This document shows positions 1 to 5,616 of a stretch of 6,617 bases of DNA, piece after piece. The stretch's first letter is position 1. Every line of letters begins with the position of its first letter. Origin of the DNA: Desulfuromusa sp. (lineage in GTDB: Bacteria > Desulfobacterota > Desulfuromonadia > Desulfuromonadales > Geopsychrobacteraceae); assembly GCA_023145655.1 (NCBI GenBank), contig JAGLDI010000183.1, positions 1 through 6,617 of the forward strand, written 5' to 3'. A program made the translations under genes and the position numbers. The notes under the pieces are model-generated. The model made no database searches and was not told the origin of the DNA. It worked only from the letters and a program-made list of their open reading frames with translations.

Positions 1-742
1 CGCGGGAGCTTTCGGCTATTTTCATACGCGGGTCGGGCTGGACCGGGTGGAACCGCAACGCTTGGTTGAGCTGATGCTCGATTCCCCCTTTGATTATCAA
101 CAACAGGCACTGGTTGTGATTCCAACCGATATTCCAGAGCCGAGTCGACCTGGATTTGCTGAGGCGGTACGGGATGCAGTGGAAAAGGCGTTGCTTTGCA
201 GTCAAGGACGCAGCTTTGTCCTGTTCACCTCCTATGCCTTGTTGCGGCAGGTTCATGAAGAATTAGCTCCAGGACTTGAGGCGCAGCAGTTGCGCTGCTT
301 GCGCCAGGGGGAGGAGAATCGTCATCGGTTGCTAAAACGGTTTGCTGAGGATGAAAATAGCAGTCTGTTTGGTACCGATTCTTTCTGGGAAGGGGTTGAT
401 GTACCGGGTCGGTCACTGGAACAGGTGATTATTGCCCGGCTGCCATTCCGGGTACCGACTGAGCCGGTTCTGGAGGCTCGTGCTCAGGCGATAGAACAAC
501 GTGGCGGTGATCCGTTCATGGAATATACGGTGCCACAGGCGGTGATCCGATTTAAACAGGGGTTTGGTCGACTGATCCGACACCGCAGTGATCGTGGTGT
601 GGTTTTGATTTTGGATACCCGTGTGGTAAAAAAAGGATATGGTCGGATGTTTCTTCGCTCACTCCCCCCGGCTCGGGTTGTCCGTGGACACAGTGACGAA
701 GTTTTCACTGAGATAGGACAGTTTTTTAGCGAAAGTTATTAA
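1..742 (+). CDS. dinG: DinG/XPD-like superfamily 2 helicase, C-terminal part (5' end outside window)
   Basis: This is the last 246 residues of a DinG-family ATP-dependent DNA helicase. The reading frame is open to the left edge (first full codon at 2), so the GTG at 47 is not taken as the start. The second helicase domain is clear. A motif IV-like LFTSY lies at 221-235, the motif V region FGTDSFWEGVDVPG at 368-409, and the motif VI region QGFGRLIRHRSDRG at 557-598, which contains the arginines expected to contact ATP. Family members unwind DNA 5' to 3' in repair and in resolving R-loops or D-loops. The Walker A, iron-sulfur and any N-terminal exonuclease (DnaQ) regions would lie upstream, so I cannot say which DinG subtype this is. 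It ends in three consecutive TAA codons (740-748), 17 nt before the next gene, which suggests an operon. The family is secure; the gene symbol is by analogy. Confidence 0.9.
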   Translation, partial: AGAFGYFHTRVGLDRVEPQRLVELMLDSPFDYQQQALVVIPTDIPEPSRPGFAEAVRDAVEKALLCSQGRSFVLFTSYALLRQVHEELAPGLEAQQLRCLRQGEENRHRLLKRFAEDENSSLFGTDSFWEGVDVPGRSLEQVIIARLPFRVPTEPVLEARAQAIEQRGGDPFMEYTVPQAVIRFKQGFGRLIRHRSDRGVVLILDTRVVKKGYGRMFLRSLPPARVVRGHSDEVFTEIGQFFSESY

Positions 743-759
743 TAATAAGAAGGGTTTAG

Positions 760-1377
760 ATGAAATTTTTACCAAAAATATTTTTAGTTCTGCTGGTATT
801 CTTGTTGCTGGCGGCATGTGACAGCAAGCAGGAGGGATTAACCCAATTGCGTCCCAATGATATGATTCTCACTTTTGGCGATAGCTTGACTTCAGGTGTC
901 GGAACCCGACCGGAATTGAGTTATCCTCGTCAATTAGGGACCTTGCTGGGACGCACAGTGATCAATGCCGGAATACCGGGAGAAACCAGTGCCGAAGGTC
1001 TTACCCGATTACCTGGGGTGTTGGATCGGGTTGAGCCAGAGTTACTGGTTCTGTGTCATGGTGGTAATGATATTCTACAAAAACTGGGTCGGGATCAACT
1101 AAGGGCTAATTTACAGGGGATGGTTGCAGAGGCAAAACAACGGGGCATTGCAGTGGTCATGATCGCGGTTCCACAGCTGGGGCTTGGTTTGCAAGATGTC
1201 CCCCTTTACCAGAATCTGGCCGACGAACTCAAAATTCCTCTGGTATCGGAAGCCCTCCGGAAGTTACTGACCGAGCAACAATATAAAAGTGACCCGGTCC
1301 ACTTGAATGCACAAGGCTATCGAAAACTGGCCGAGGCCGTCGCTGACGTTTTGGCGGCCAATGGAGCACTGCGCTGA
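760..1377 (+). CDS. GDSL/SGNH-family esterase (TesA/arylesterase-like), predicted lipoprotein
   Basis: This 205-residue serine esterase of the SGNH hydrolase superfamily resembles E. coli TesA (acyl-CoA thioesterase, lysophospholipase, arylesterase), but its substrate cannot be read from sequence. The family blocks are all present: GDSL at residues 40-43 with nucleophile Ser42, oxyanion-hole Gly74 in NAGIPGETS, Asn103 in GGND, and catalytic Asp178 and His181 in DPVHLN. The N-terminus is a lipoprotein signal: Lys2 and Lys6, a hydrophobic core, then lipobox LAAC with Cys20 as the predicted lipidated residue. Asp21 follows it, and in E. coli Asp at +2 favours retention in the inner membrane. The start has a good Shine-Dalgarno (AAGAAGGG, 747-754, 5 nt spacing). 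It lies between the helicase gene and radC, probably co-transcribed, and ends in tandem stops TGA TAA. The fold is highly certain; the physiological role is unknown. Confidence 0.92.
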   Translation: MKFLPKIFLVLLVFLLLAACDSKQEGLTQLRPNDMILTFGDSLTSGVGTRPELSYPRQLGTLLGRTVINAGIPGETSAEGLTRLPGVLDRVEPELLVLCHGGNDILQKLGRDQLRANLQGMVAEAKQRGIAVVMIAVPQLGLGLQDVPLYQNLADELKIPLVSEALRKLLTEQQYKSDPVHLNAQGYRKLAEAVADVLAANGALR

Positions 1378-1403
1378 TAAATACAATTGCCTGGAGGGGG
1401 AAC

Positions 1404-2087
1404 ATGCAACGAATTAAAGATTGGCCGGCAGATGAACGACCACGGGAAAAATTACTTGCATCTGGAGCCGACAAGCTTACTGATGCGGAGTTATTGGCAT
1501 TAATTATCCGCACCGGCGATGCATCGAGTAAAAACAGTGCGGTGGATCTGGCGCGGAGTTTGCTAAGTCGGTTCGGTTCATTGCGAAAACTGGCAACGGC
1601 CAGTATCAATGAGCTTTGTCAACAACCGGGGATCGGTCCAGCTAAAGCAGCAGAAATTCAGGCCCTGTTTCAAATTGCCCGCCGGTTTGCCGATAATCGT
1701 CTGCAGCCGGGACAACCCTATCGCTCCTCTCAGGATGCCTTTGACCATTTCCACGAGCGCCTCTGTGACTACCGCAAAGAAGTTTTTCTCGCCCTATTGC
1801 TCGATAGCAAGAATCGCCTGATCCGTGAAGTCCAGATCTCTGAGGGAAGTCTCAGTGCCAGTATCGTTCACCCTCGTGAAGTATTTGCTCCGGTGTTACG
1901 AGAATCAGCAGCAGCGGTCCTGTTTGTCCATAATCACCCCTCCGGTGACCCGACTCCCAGCCGTGAAGATATCGAAATTACCAAAAGACTCAAGGAGGTG
2001 GGTGATCTGATGGGGGTACGAGTACTGGATCATATTATTATCGGCAATGGAGATTTTGTCAGTCTGGCGGATCGGGGGTTGTTGTAA
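1404..2087 (+). CDS. radC: RadC family protein (JAB/MPN metalloprotein domain)
   Basis: This 227-residue protein is the usual length for RadC. The N-terminal part (about 1-100) is the helical RadC_N region and carries a helix-hairpin-helix-like segment, PGIGPAKAAEI (75-85). The C-terminal part (about 105-227) is a JAB/MPN domain with the full metal-site pattern: Glu126, then HNHPSGDPTPSRED with His176, His178 and Asp189 (HxH-x10-D). The C-terminus LADRGLL is typical of the family. RadC was named from a supposed radiation-repair phenotype in E. coli that was later disputed. Its biochemical function is not settled, although it is often found near repair or mobile genes. The Shine-Dalgarno is very strong (GGAGGGGG at 1393-1400), which fixes the ATG at 1404. 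It lies 26 nt after the esterase gene, most likely in the same operon, and converges on the regulator gene at 2153. Confidence 0.96.
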   Translation: MQRIKDWPADERPREKLLASGADKLTDAELLALIIRTGDASSKNSAVDLARSLLSRFGSLRKLATASINELCQQPGIGPAKAAEIQALFQIARRFADNRLQPGQPYRSSQDAFDHFHERLCDYRKEVFLALLLDSKNRLIREVQISEGSLSASIVHPREVFAPVLRESAAAVLFVHNHPSGDPTPSREDIEITKRLKEVGDLMGVRVLDHIIIGNGDFVSLADRGLL

Positions 2088-2152
2088 TTTGACCAAGACC
2101 CTTCTTCTACCAGAAGCTGGTGACTGATGAATGGATGGGGGGGAGTATTTTC

Positions 2153-3514
2153 TCAGTCGATCCGGTACTCTTTAATTTTATACATCAACGACCGTAAACT
2201 TACTTCCAATAAATCGGCTGCCTGAGTACGATTCCCTTTGGTTTTGACCAGAGCTTTACGGATATATTCTTCTTCCAGTCGCCGCCCGGCGATTTTTAAC
2301 GAATATTCATCGGGGTTAAATTCTCCCGGGGCTGCCTGACGAACCCGCAGTGGTGGCAGTTCCAAAGTCTCTCCGGGGCTGAAAATCAGTGCTTTTTCCA
2401 GATAGTTTTCCAGCTCCCGAACATTGCCCGGCCAGTGGTAGGCGATCAGATTATTTTTTGCACTGTCATCCAGTTGCAGGAGAGATCGTCCCGCCCGATT
2501 ACAGAGCTGTTGTAAAAAATATTCCGCGAGAGTCACAATATCTTCGGGTCGCTCCCGCAGTGGCGGCAGGTTGACATCAACTACGGCGAGGCGATAGTAG
2601 AGATCACGACGGAACTGGCCATTTTGAACCGCATCCTGTAAATTGGTTCCGGCGGCAGCAACCACCCGGGTATTGATTTTTTCAGAACGGGTTGCTCCAA
2701 CCTTTCGAATTTCCCCTTCCTGTAAAACCCGTAACAGCTTCGGTTGTAGTTCCAAAGGCAAATCAGAAATTTCATCAAGAAACAGGGTGCCCCCATCAGC
2801 AATGGAGAAAAGTCCCTGCTTTTCCCGGTCAGCGCCGGTAAAGGCCCCTTTTTTATGACCAAATAATTCGCTTTCTAACAGGCCGGAAGTGATGGCACTG
2901 CAATTGATGGCCAGAAACTGTCCGGTACGACCACTTTCACTGTGGAGAGCTTTGGCGATGAGTTCTTTTCCAGTTCCGGTTTCTCCACTGATCAGGATGG
3001 CAGATTCTGAGTTGGCGGCAGTTTTAACCAGACTTATAATGCGAGCCATTTTGGGGCTGGAATGGATAATATCAGTGATGGAAAAATTCTTGATCTGCTG
3101 TGACAGTGCTTTTTTCAGTTTCTGGTTTTCCTGCCGCAGTTGCTGCCGCTCTTCTGCTTTTCGTAATGTCAGGACGACCTCATCGGGTTTGAAGGGTTTC
3201 GAGATATAGTCATATGCCCCACGCTTCATACATTCCAGCGCCGTCTCAATACTACCGTAGGCGCTCATCATAATAATGGTGCTGTCAAGGGAACGAATTT
3301 CTGGTTGATCCAGAAAGGTCAAGCCATCCATATCGGGCATTCGAATATCTGAAAGGATGACATCAAATTTTTCTTTATAGATCAGGTTGATCGCTTCTGC
3401 CCCGTTCTGCGCTTCACTGACCCGATAGTTATTGTTTTCCAAAACCAATCGCAGCATATGACGCATTGAAGCTTCATCATCAATGACCAGAAGATTTCGG
3501 AACTGTTCAGTCAT
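2153..3514 (-). CDS. Sigma-54-dependent NtrC-family response regulator
   Basis: This 453-residue protein has three intact domains. The receiver (about 6-120) has acidic Asp12/Asp13, phosphoacceptor Asp56 in SDIRMP, Ser84 and Lys106. A charged, probably coiled linker follows (about 119-140). The AAA+ sigma-54 interaction domain (about 147-385) has Walker A GETGTGKE (177-184), the sigma-54-contacting GAFTGA loop (223-228), Walker B GGTLFLDE (241-248) and the arginine-finger region FRRDLYYRL (301-309). A Fis-type helix-turn-helix closes the protein (about 428-453). It should be a phosphorylation-controlled cytoplasmic activator of -12/-24 promoters, but its targets are unknown. The sensor I segment reads AAAGTNL instead of the commoner AATNxDL. 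The start has Shine-Dalgarno AAGGGG (minus strand, about 3519-3524). No histidine kinase is adjacent: radC converges downstream and an AI-2E gene diverges upstream. It resembles many NtrC/PilR/AtoC paralogues, so no specific name is given. Confidence 0.95.
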   Translation of the reverse strand: MTEQFRNLLVIDDEASMRHMLRLVLENNNYRVSEAQNGAEAINLIYKEKFDVILSDIRMPDMDGLTFLDQPEIRSLDSTIIMMSAYGSIETALECMKRGAYDYISKPFKPDEVVLTLRKAEERQQLRQENQKLKKALSQQIKNFSITDIIHSSPKMARIISLVKTAANSESAILISGETGTGKELIAKALHSESGRTGQFLAINCSAITSGLLESELFGHKKGAFTGADREKQGLFSIADGGTLFLDEISDLPLELQPKLLRVLQEGEIRKVGATRSEKINTRVVAAAGTNLQDAVQNGQFRRDLYYRLAVVDVNLPPLRERPEDIVTLAEYFLQQLCNRAGRSLLQLDDSAKNNLIAYHWPGNVRELENYLEKALIFSPGETLELPPLRVRQAAPGEFNPDEYSLKIAGRRLEEEYIRKALVKTKGNRTQAADLLEVSLRSLMYKIKEYRID

Positions 3515-3541
3515 GTGACCCCTTTAGTGGTTAGAGCAGTG

Positions 3542-3547
3542 ATTATG
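3542..3547 (-). promoter_or_regulatory. Candidate -10 element for the response regulator gene
   Basis: On the minus strand the hexamer reads CATAAT, five of six matches to the sigma-70 -10 consensus, and lies 27 nt upstream of the start codon. No good -35 hexamer sits 16-18 nt further upstream, so this is weak. An alternative pair, TTGCTC and TACTCT with a 17-nt spacer, lies just upstream and is no better. An imperfect palindrome (3548-3561) directly abuts the -10. Confidence 0.25.
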
Positions 3548-3561
3548 TCAGAGTACCCTGA
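3548..3561. repeat. Imperfect 14-bp palindrome upstream of the regulator gene
   Basis: TCAGAGTACCCTGA is self-complementary at six of seven base pairs. It touches the candidate -10 of the response regulator gene, so it could be an operator, possibly for autoregulation by the Fis-type domain of that protein. That is inference; a short palindrome with one mismatch can also arise by chance. Confidence 0.35.
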
Positions 3562-3641
3562 TTTGAAAAGTTGAGCAAATAAAAGATCAGAGTCTTAATT
3601 TTGGAAAGGCAAAAAGTGGGGGATATCCAGAGGTCCAAATT

Positions 3642-3655
3642 CGTTTTATAAAACG
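3642..3655. promoter_or_regulatory. Perfect 14-bp palindrome, candidate operator
   Basis: CGTTTTATAAAACG is a perfect 7+7 palindrome with no spacer. It lies near the middle of the divergent region, about 68 bp upstream of the proposed AI-2E transcription start and about 110 bp upstream of the proposed regulator start. That placement suits binding by a dimeric transcription factor, but the factor cannot be named from sequence. Confidence 0.45.
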
Positions 3656-3680
3656 TGATTCCTAGCCAAAGATAACGATG

Positions 3681-3710
3681 TTAGTCAGATTAATTGATCT
3701 GTGCTATAAG
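3681..3710 (+). promoter_or_regulatory. Candidate extended -10 sigma-70 promoter for the AI-2E gene
   Basis: The -10 is TATAAG (3705-3710), preceded by TG at 3702-3703 and one base, which makes an extended -10 (TGC TATAAG). The -35 at about 3681-3686 (TTAGTC) matches poorly, but extended -10 promoters can tolerate this. Transcription would begin near 3717, leaving a leader of about 90 nt. The spacer contains the palindrome at 3686-3701. Confidence 0.4.
3686..3701. promoter_or_regulatory. Imperfect 16-bp palindrome inside the AI-2E promoter spacer
   Basis: CAGATTAATTGATCTG pairs at seven of eight positions. It fills the space between the proposed -35 and -10 elements, a classic position for a repressor operator. 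Its outer bases (CAG...CTG) resemble those of the palindrome at 3548-3561, but the cores differ, so a shared regulator is only a possibility. Confidence 0.4.
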
Positions 3711-3810
3711 TAGAAAAAAATTGGACTGGCCTGCAGCTCAGATTAGTGTTGGGAGTGCGGCAAGGTTAAACTGGTACCTCTGACACCGGCAATTCAGAAT
3801 AGGAAGTAAA

Positions 3811-4890
3811 ATGGATAATCAGAATTCAACTCTTATTGATTCTGCAATAAAAATTACTATTATTGCCCTGTTGGCACTGTGGTGTTTTAAAATTGCAGCG
3901 CCATTTATAAACTTGATTCTTTGGGCGGGGATTATTGCCATAGGGCTGTATCCTGTCCAGCTCTGGATAGAAAATAAAACAAAATTGAGTTCGGGACGTA
4001 CCGCCCTGCTGCTGACAATTCTGGTCCTGACAGTATTGCTGGTGCCAACTTTTATTTTATCTGGTGCGTTAGTTCAAAACGTTCAGAACCTTTCCAGCCA
4101 ATTGAGTGGGAATACAATAGCGATCCCCCCTCCGGTTGCTGGTGTTGAAAAGATACCACTCGTCGGGGCACAGATGGCCGCTTTCTGGCAGCATGCTCAC
4201 GAAGACCCTCAAGCCGCGTTAGGACCACTGACCCCGCAGGTTAAATTGTTGGCGGGAAAAGTCCTGAAAATCACAACAGGATTTGGTCTGGGCATTTTGG
4301 GTTTTATCTTTTCAATTATTATCGCAGGGCTGTTTATGGCTTCGGCTAGCGGGGCAAAGGGTGCTGTCGTGGCAATTCTAACCCGCCTTGCTGGTGCCAA
4401 GCGAGGACTGGAGTTAACCAACTTATCTATCTCTACGGTAAAAAGTGTTGTCACTGGCATTTTAGGGATTGCGGTCATGCAGGCAGTTTTATCCGGACTT
4501 GGGTTTGTCGTTATGGATATTCCTGTCGCGGGACTTCTGGCTTTTGTCTGCCTGATTATGGCGATTGTTCAGATTGATATTCTGCTTATCCTGATCCCCA
4601 TATCTATCTACACTTTTTATGTTTCAGAAACATGGGTTGCCATTATCTTTTTAATCTGGAATCTCGCGGTGGGATTATCTAACAATGTCTTGAAACCTAT
4701 TTTACTGGCCAAGGGTGTTGATGTCCCCATGCCAATTATTTTTATTGGTGCGATTGGCGGAATGATACTTTCAGGAATTATCGGCCTGTTTGTCGGGGCG
4801 GTGGTTATGGTGCTGGGCTATACTCTTTTCTCTGACTGGCTGAAACAATCTGTTCCAGCGGAAAAATCACAAGGACAACTGGCAGACTGA
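3811..4890 (+). CDS. AI-2E family (PerM/YdiK/TqsA-like) membrane transporter
   Basis: This 359-residue polytopic inner-membrane protein has the layout of the AI-2E transporter family. Hydrophobic segments are visible at about 13-33, 35-53, 64-87, 158-178, 213-235, 239-268, 274-294 and 307-340. The less hydrophobic loop between the third and fourth (about 88-155), containing a PPP run at 106-108, matches the variable soluble segment of the family. The C-terminal signature is clear: SNNVLKPILL (290-299), then an IGAIGG turn (312-317) and GIIGLFVGAVV (322-332). Members are variously linked to autoinducer-2 export, Na+/H+ exchange or unknown substrates, so the substrate should be left open. The start has Shine-Dalgarno AGGAAG (3801-3806). 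The gene stands alone, divergent from the response regulator, and is followed by a strong hairpin. Confidence 0.9.
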   Translation: MDNQNSTLIDSAIKITIIALLALWCFKIAAPFINLILWAGIIAIGLYPVQLWIENKTKLSSGRTALLLTILVLTVLLVPTFILSGALVQNVQNLSSQLSGNTIAIPPPVAGVEKIPLVGAQMAAFWQHAHEDPQAALGPLTPQVKLLAGKVLKITTGFGLGILGFIFSIIIAGLFMASASGAKGAVVAILTRLAGAKRGLELTNLSISTVKSVVTGILGIAVMQAVLSGLGFVVMDIPVAGLLAFVCLIMAIVQIDILLILIPISIYTFYVSETWVAIIFLIWNLAVGLSNNVLKPILLAKGVDVPMPIIFIGAIGGMILSGIIGLFVGAVVMVLGYTLFSDWLKQSVPAEKSQGQLAD

Positions 4891-4893
4891 AAT

Positions 4894-4932
4894 AGCAGCG
4901 GGGGCAGAATTTAAACTCTGTCCCCGCTGTTT
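4894..4932 (+). terminator. GC-rich hairpin after the AI-2E gene, probable terminator
   Basis: The left arm CAGCGGGGGCAGA (4896-4908) pairs with TCTGTCCCCGCTG (4917-4929) around an 8-nt loop. This gives 13 pairs with one G-U wobble, and A-U and G-U pairs can extend it outward. It starts four bases after the stop codon. Only three T residues follow, so it is not a textbook intrinsic terminator. The wobble is allowed in the plus-strand RNA but becomes an A-C mismatch in the minus-strand RNA, which favours action on the AI-2E transcript. It may also serve the convergent DUF3783 gene. The sequence also resembles dispersed palindromic repeats. Confidence 0.65.
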
Positions 4933-4958
4933 ACGTGATTGGTTGACCGCAGATGCAA

Positions 4959-5030
4959 GACCTGGTCCTTCAGGTTACTCAAACGTGGATTTGACCCCAC
5001 TGCTGACCCCAAGATCAGAAAAGGGGACCA
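4959..5030. repeat. Short repeat-like segment between convergent genes
   Basis: This non-coding stretch holds a small hairpin, ACCTG (4960-4964) with CAGGT (4971-4975). It also holds two direct copies of TGACCCC (4992-4998 and 5004-5010) and GGGGACC (5023-5029), roughly inverse to them. With the adjacent hairpin at 4894-4932 it looks like a degenerate dispersed palindromic repeat, but only one locus is visible, so this is tentative. Confidence 0.3.
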
Positions 5031-5032
5031 AG

Positions 5033-5464
5033 CTATTTCTTTCTTTGTCTTTTGATCGCCTCGGCCTCGGCCGCGAGTTCATTCAGCAAATCGGCGACAG
5101 ACCAGTTCTCGGAGACCGGTGTAAGTGTGGCCCAATGTTGGGGCGGAAGTTTGGCGCGCCGGTAGGCTTCCATGAGAATATGGAGTTGCTTCTGTGTGAA
5201 TCCAGACATGATGATGGCTCTTTTTGTAGCATCGATTTCACCCTGGCCATGCCCATCGTCTGATTCCAGAATTTCCTTAAGGGTCTTTTGTAGATCATCA
5301 TTTGTGGCAAAAATAACTGGAAATATGCTTAATCCGTTATCCTTTAAGAGTGAACGTAATGCCTGCTGTTCAGGGTCAGGATAGCCACAAACCAAGAGCT
5401 TTCGGGGTCCATACATTTTTTTTGATGATTTTCCCACTTTTTTCATCTTCCCATTATGGCTCAT
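5033..5464 (-). CDS. DUF3783-type protein of unknown function
   Basis: This is a 143-residue soluble protein without a signal peptide. The C-terminal half (about 81-137) looks like the DUF3783 domain: a short beta strand (AIIMSGF), a helix (QKQLHILMEAYRRAKL), a second strand (HWATLTP), then SENWSVADLLNELAAE. The N-terminal half (about 21-66) repeats the pattern: LLVCGYPDPEQQALRSLL, then SIFPVIFATNDDLQKTLKEIL. The protein may therefore be two degenerate copies of one small alpha/beta unit joined by an acidic, glycine-rich linker (about 67-78). The first 22 residues are very basic and probably disordered, and the tail is KRQRKK. The start at 5464 has Shine-Dalgarno AAAGGAT (minus strand, about 5472-5478); Met7 and Met17 are possible but lack a better one. 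It ends with TAG and converges on the AI-2E gene. No function is known to me. Confidence 0.8.
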   Translation of the reverse strand: MSHNGKMKKVGKSSKKMYGPRKLLVCGYPDPEQQALRSLLKDNGLSIFPVIFATNDDLQKTLKEILESDDGHGQGEIDATKRAIIMSGFTQKQLHILMEAYRRAKLPPQHWATLTPVSENWSVADLLNELAAEAEAIKRQRKK

Positions 5465-5616
5465 AGCAGTATCCTTTTATTTGTTCTTCATAGATTTTCA
5501 CCAGTTTTCAGTTCTGGAGACACCACACCTATACGTCTATTCTGCACCTCAAAACTCTTGGGTATAGCCTGGATTGCTGGCTTTGGTTACCGGAATCCGG
5601 AGTGGGATTAGAAACC
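5465..5616. other. 152-nt gap between the YfaZ-like and DUF3783 genes
   Basis: Both flanking genes read leftward. The stretch holds a weak inverted repeat, CCGGAATCCGG (5590-5600), just beyond the stop of the YfaZ-like gene. It has only four pairs and no U-tract, so it is not a convincing terminator. I see no convincing promoter, although the gap is long enough for the DUF3783 gene to have its own. Confidence 0.4.

Larger units (their letters stand above)
3515..3810. other. Divergent intergenic control region, 296 nt
   Basis: This region separates the start of the minus-strand response regulator from the start of the plus-strand AI-2E gene. I see no coding potential in it. It is AT-rich in the middle and holds three palindromes (3548-3561, 3642-3655, 3686-3701) and a candidate promoter for each gene. 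I found no -24/-12 sigma-54 promoter (GG and GC ten bases apart in a TGGCAC/TTGC context) on either strand. The 5' leader of the AI-2E transcript would be about 90 nt from the proposed start site, and I recognise no riboswitch in it. Confidence 0.6.

Noticed and set aside
1229..1609. 126-residue open frame on the minus strand
   Set aside because: It is antisense across the end of the esterase gene and the start of radC, both well supported; no motif or ribosome binding site was seen.
2104..2116. Hairpin CTTCT-ACC-AGAAG as a terminator between radC and the response regulator gene
   Set aside because: It has only five pairs, mostly A-U, and no U-tract follows on either strand. The G-run at 2137-2143 in the same gap also does not form a terminator.
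2889..3209. 106-residue open frame on the plus strand
   Set aside because: It is fully antisense to the AAA+ and receiver coding sequence of the response regulator, whose motifs are unmistakable.
3721..3740. Possible sigma-54 promoter (GG...GC) ahead of the AI-2E gene
   Set aside because: The GG and GC pairs are eight rather than ten bases apart and the surrounding bases do not match TGGCAC/TTGC.
4943..5263. 106-residue open frame on the plus strand
   Set aside because: It lies mostly antisense to the DUF3783 gene, has no Shine-Dalgarno and shows no recognisable protein pattern, whereas the opposite strand has family resemblance and a ribosome binding site.
5590..5600. CCGGAATCCGG as terminator of the YfaZ-like gene
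   Set aside because: It has only four pairs with a 3-nt loop and no U-tract in the direction of transcription.
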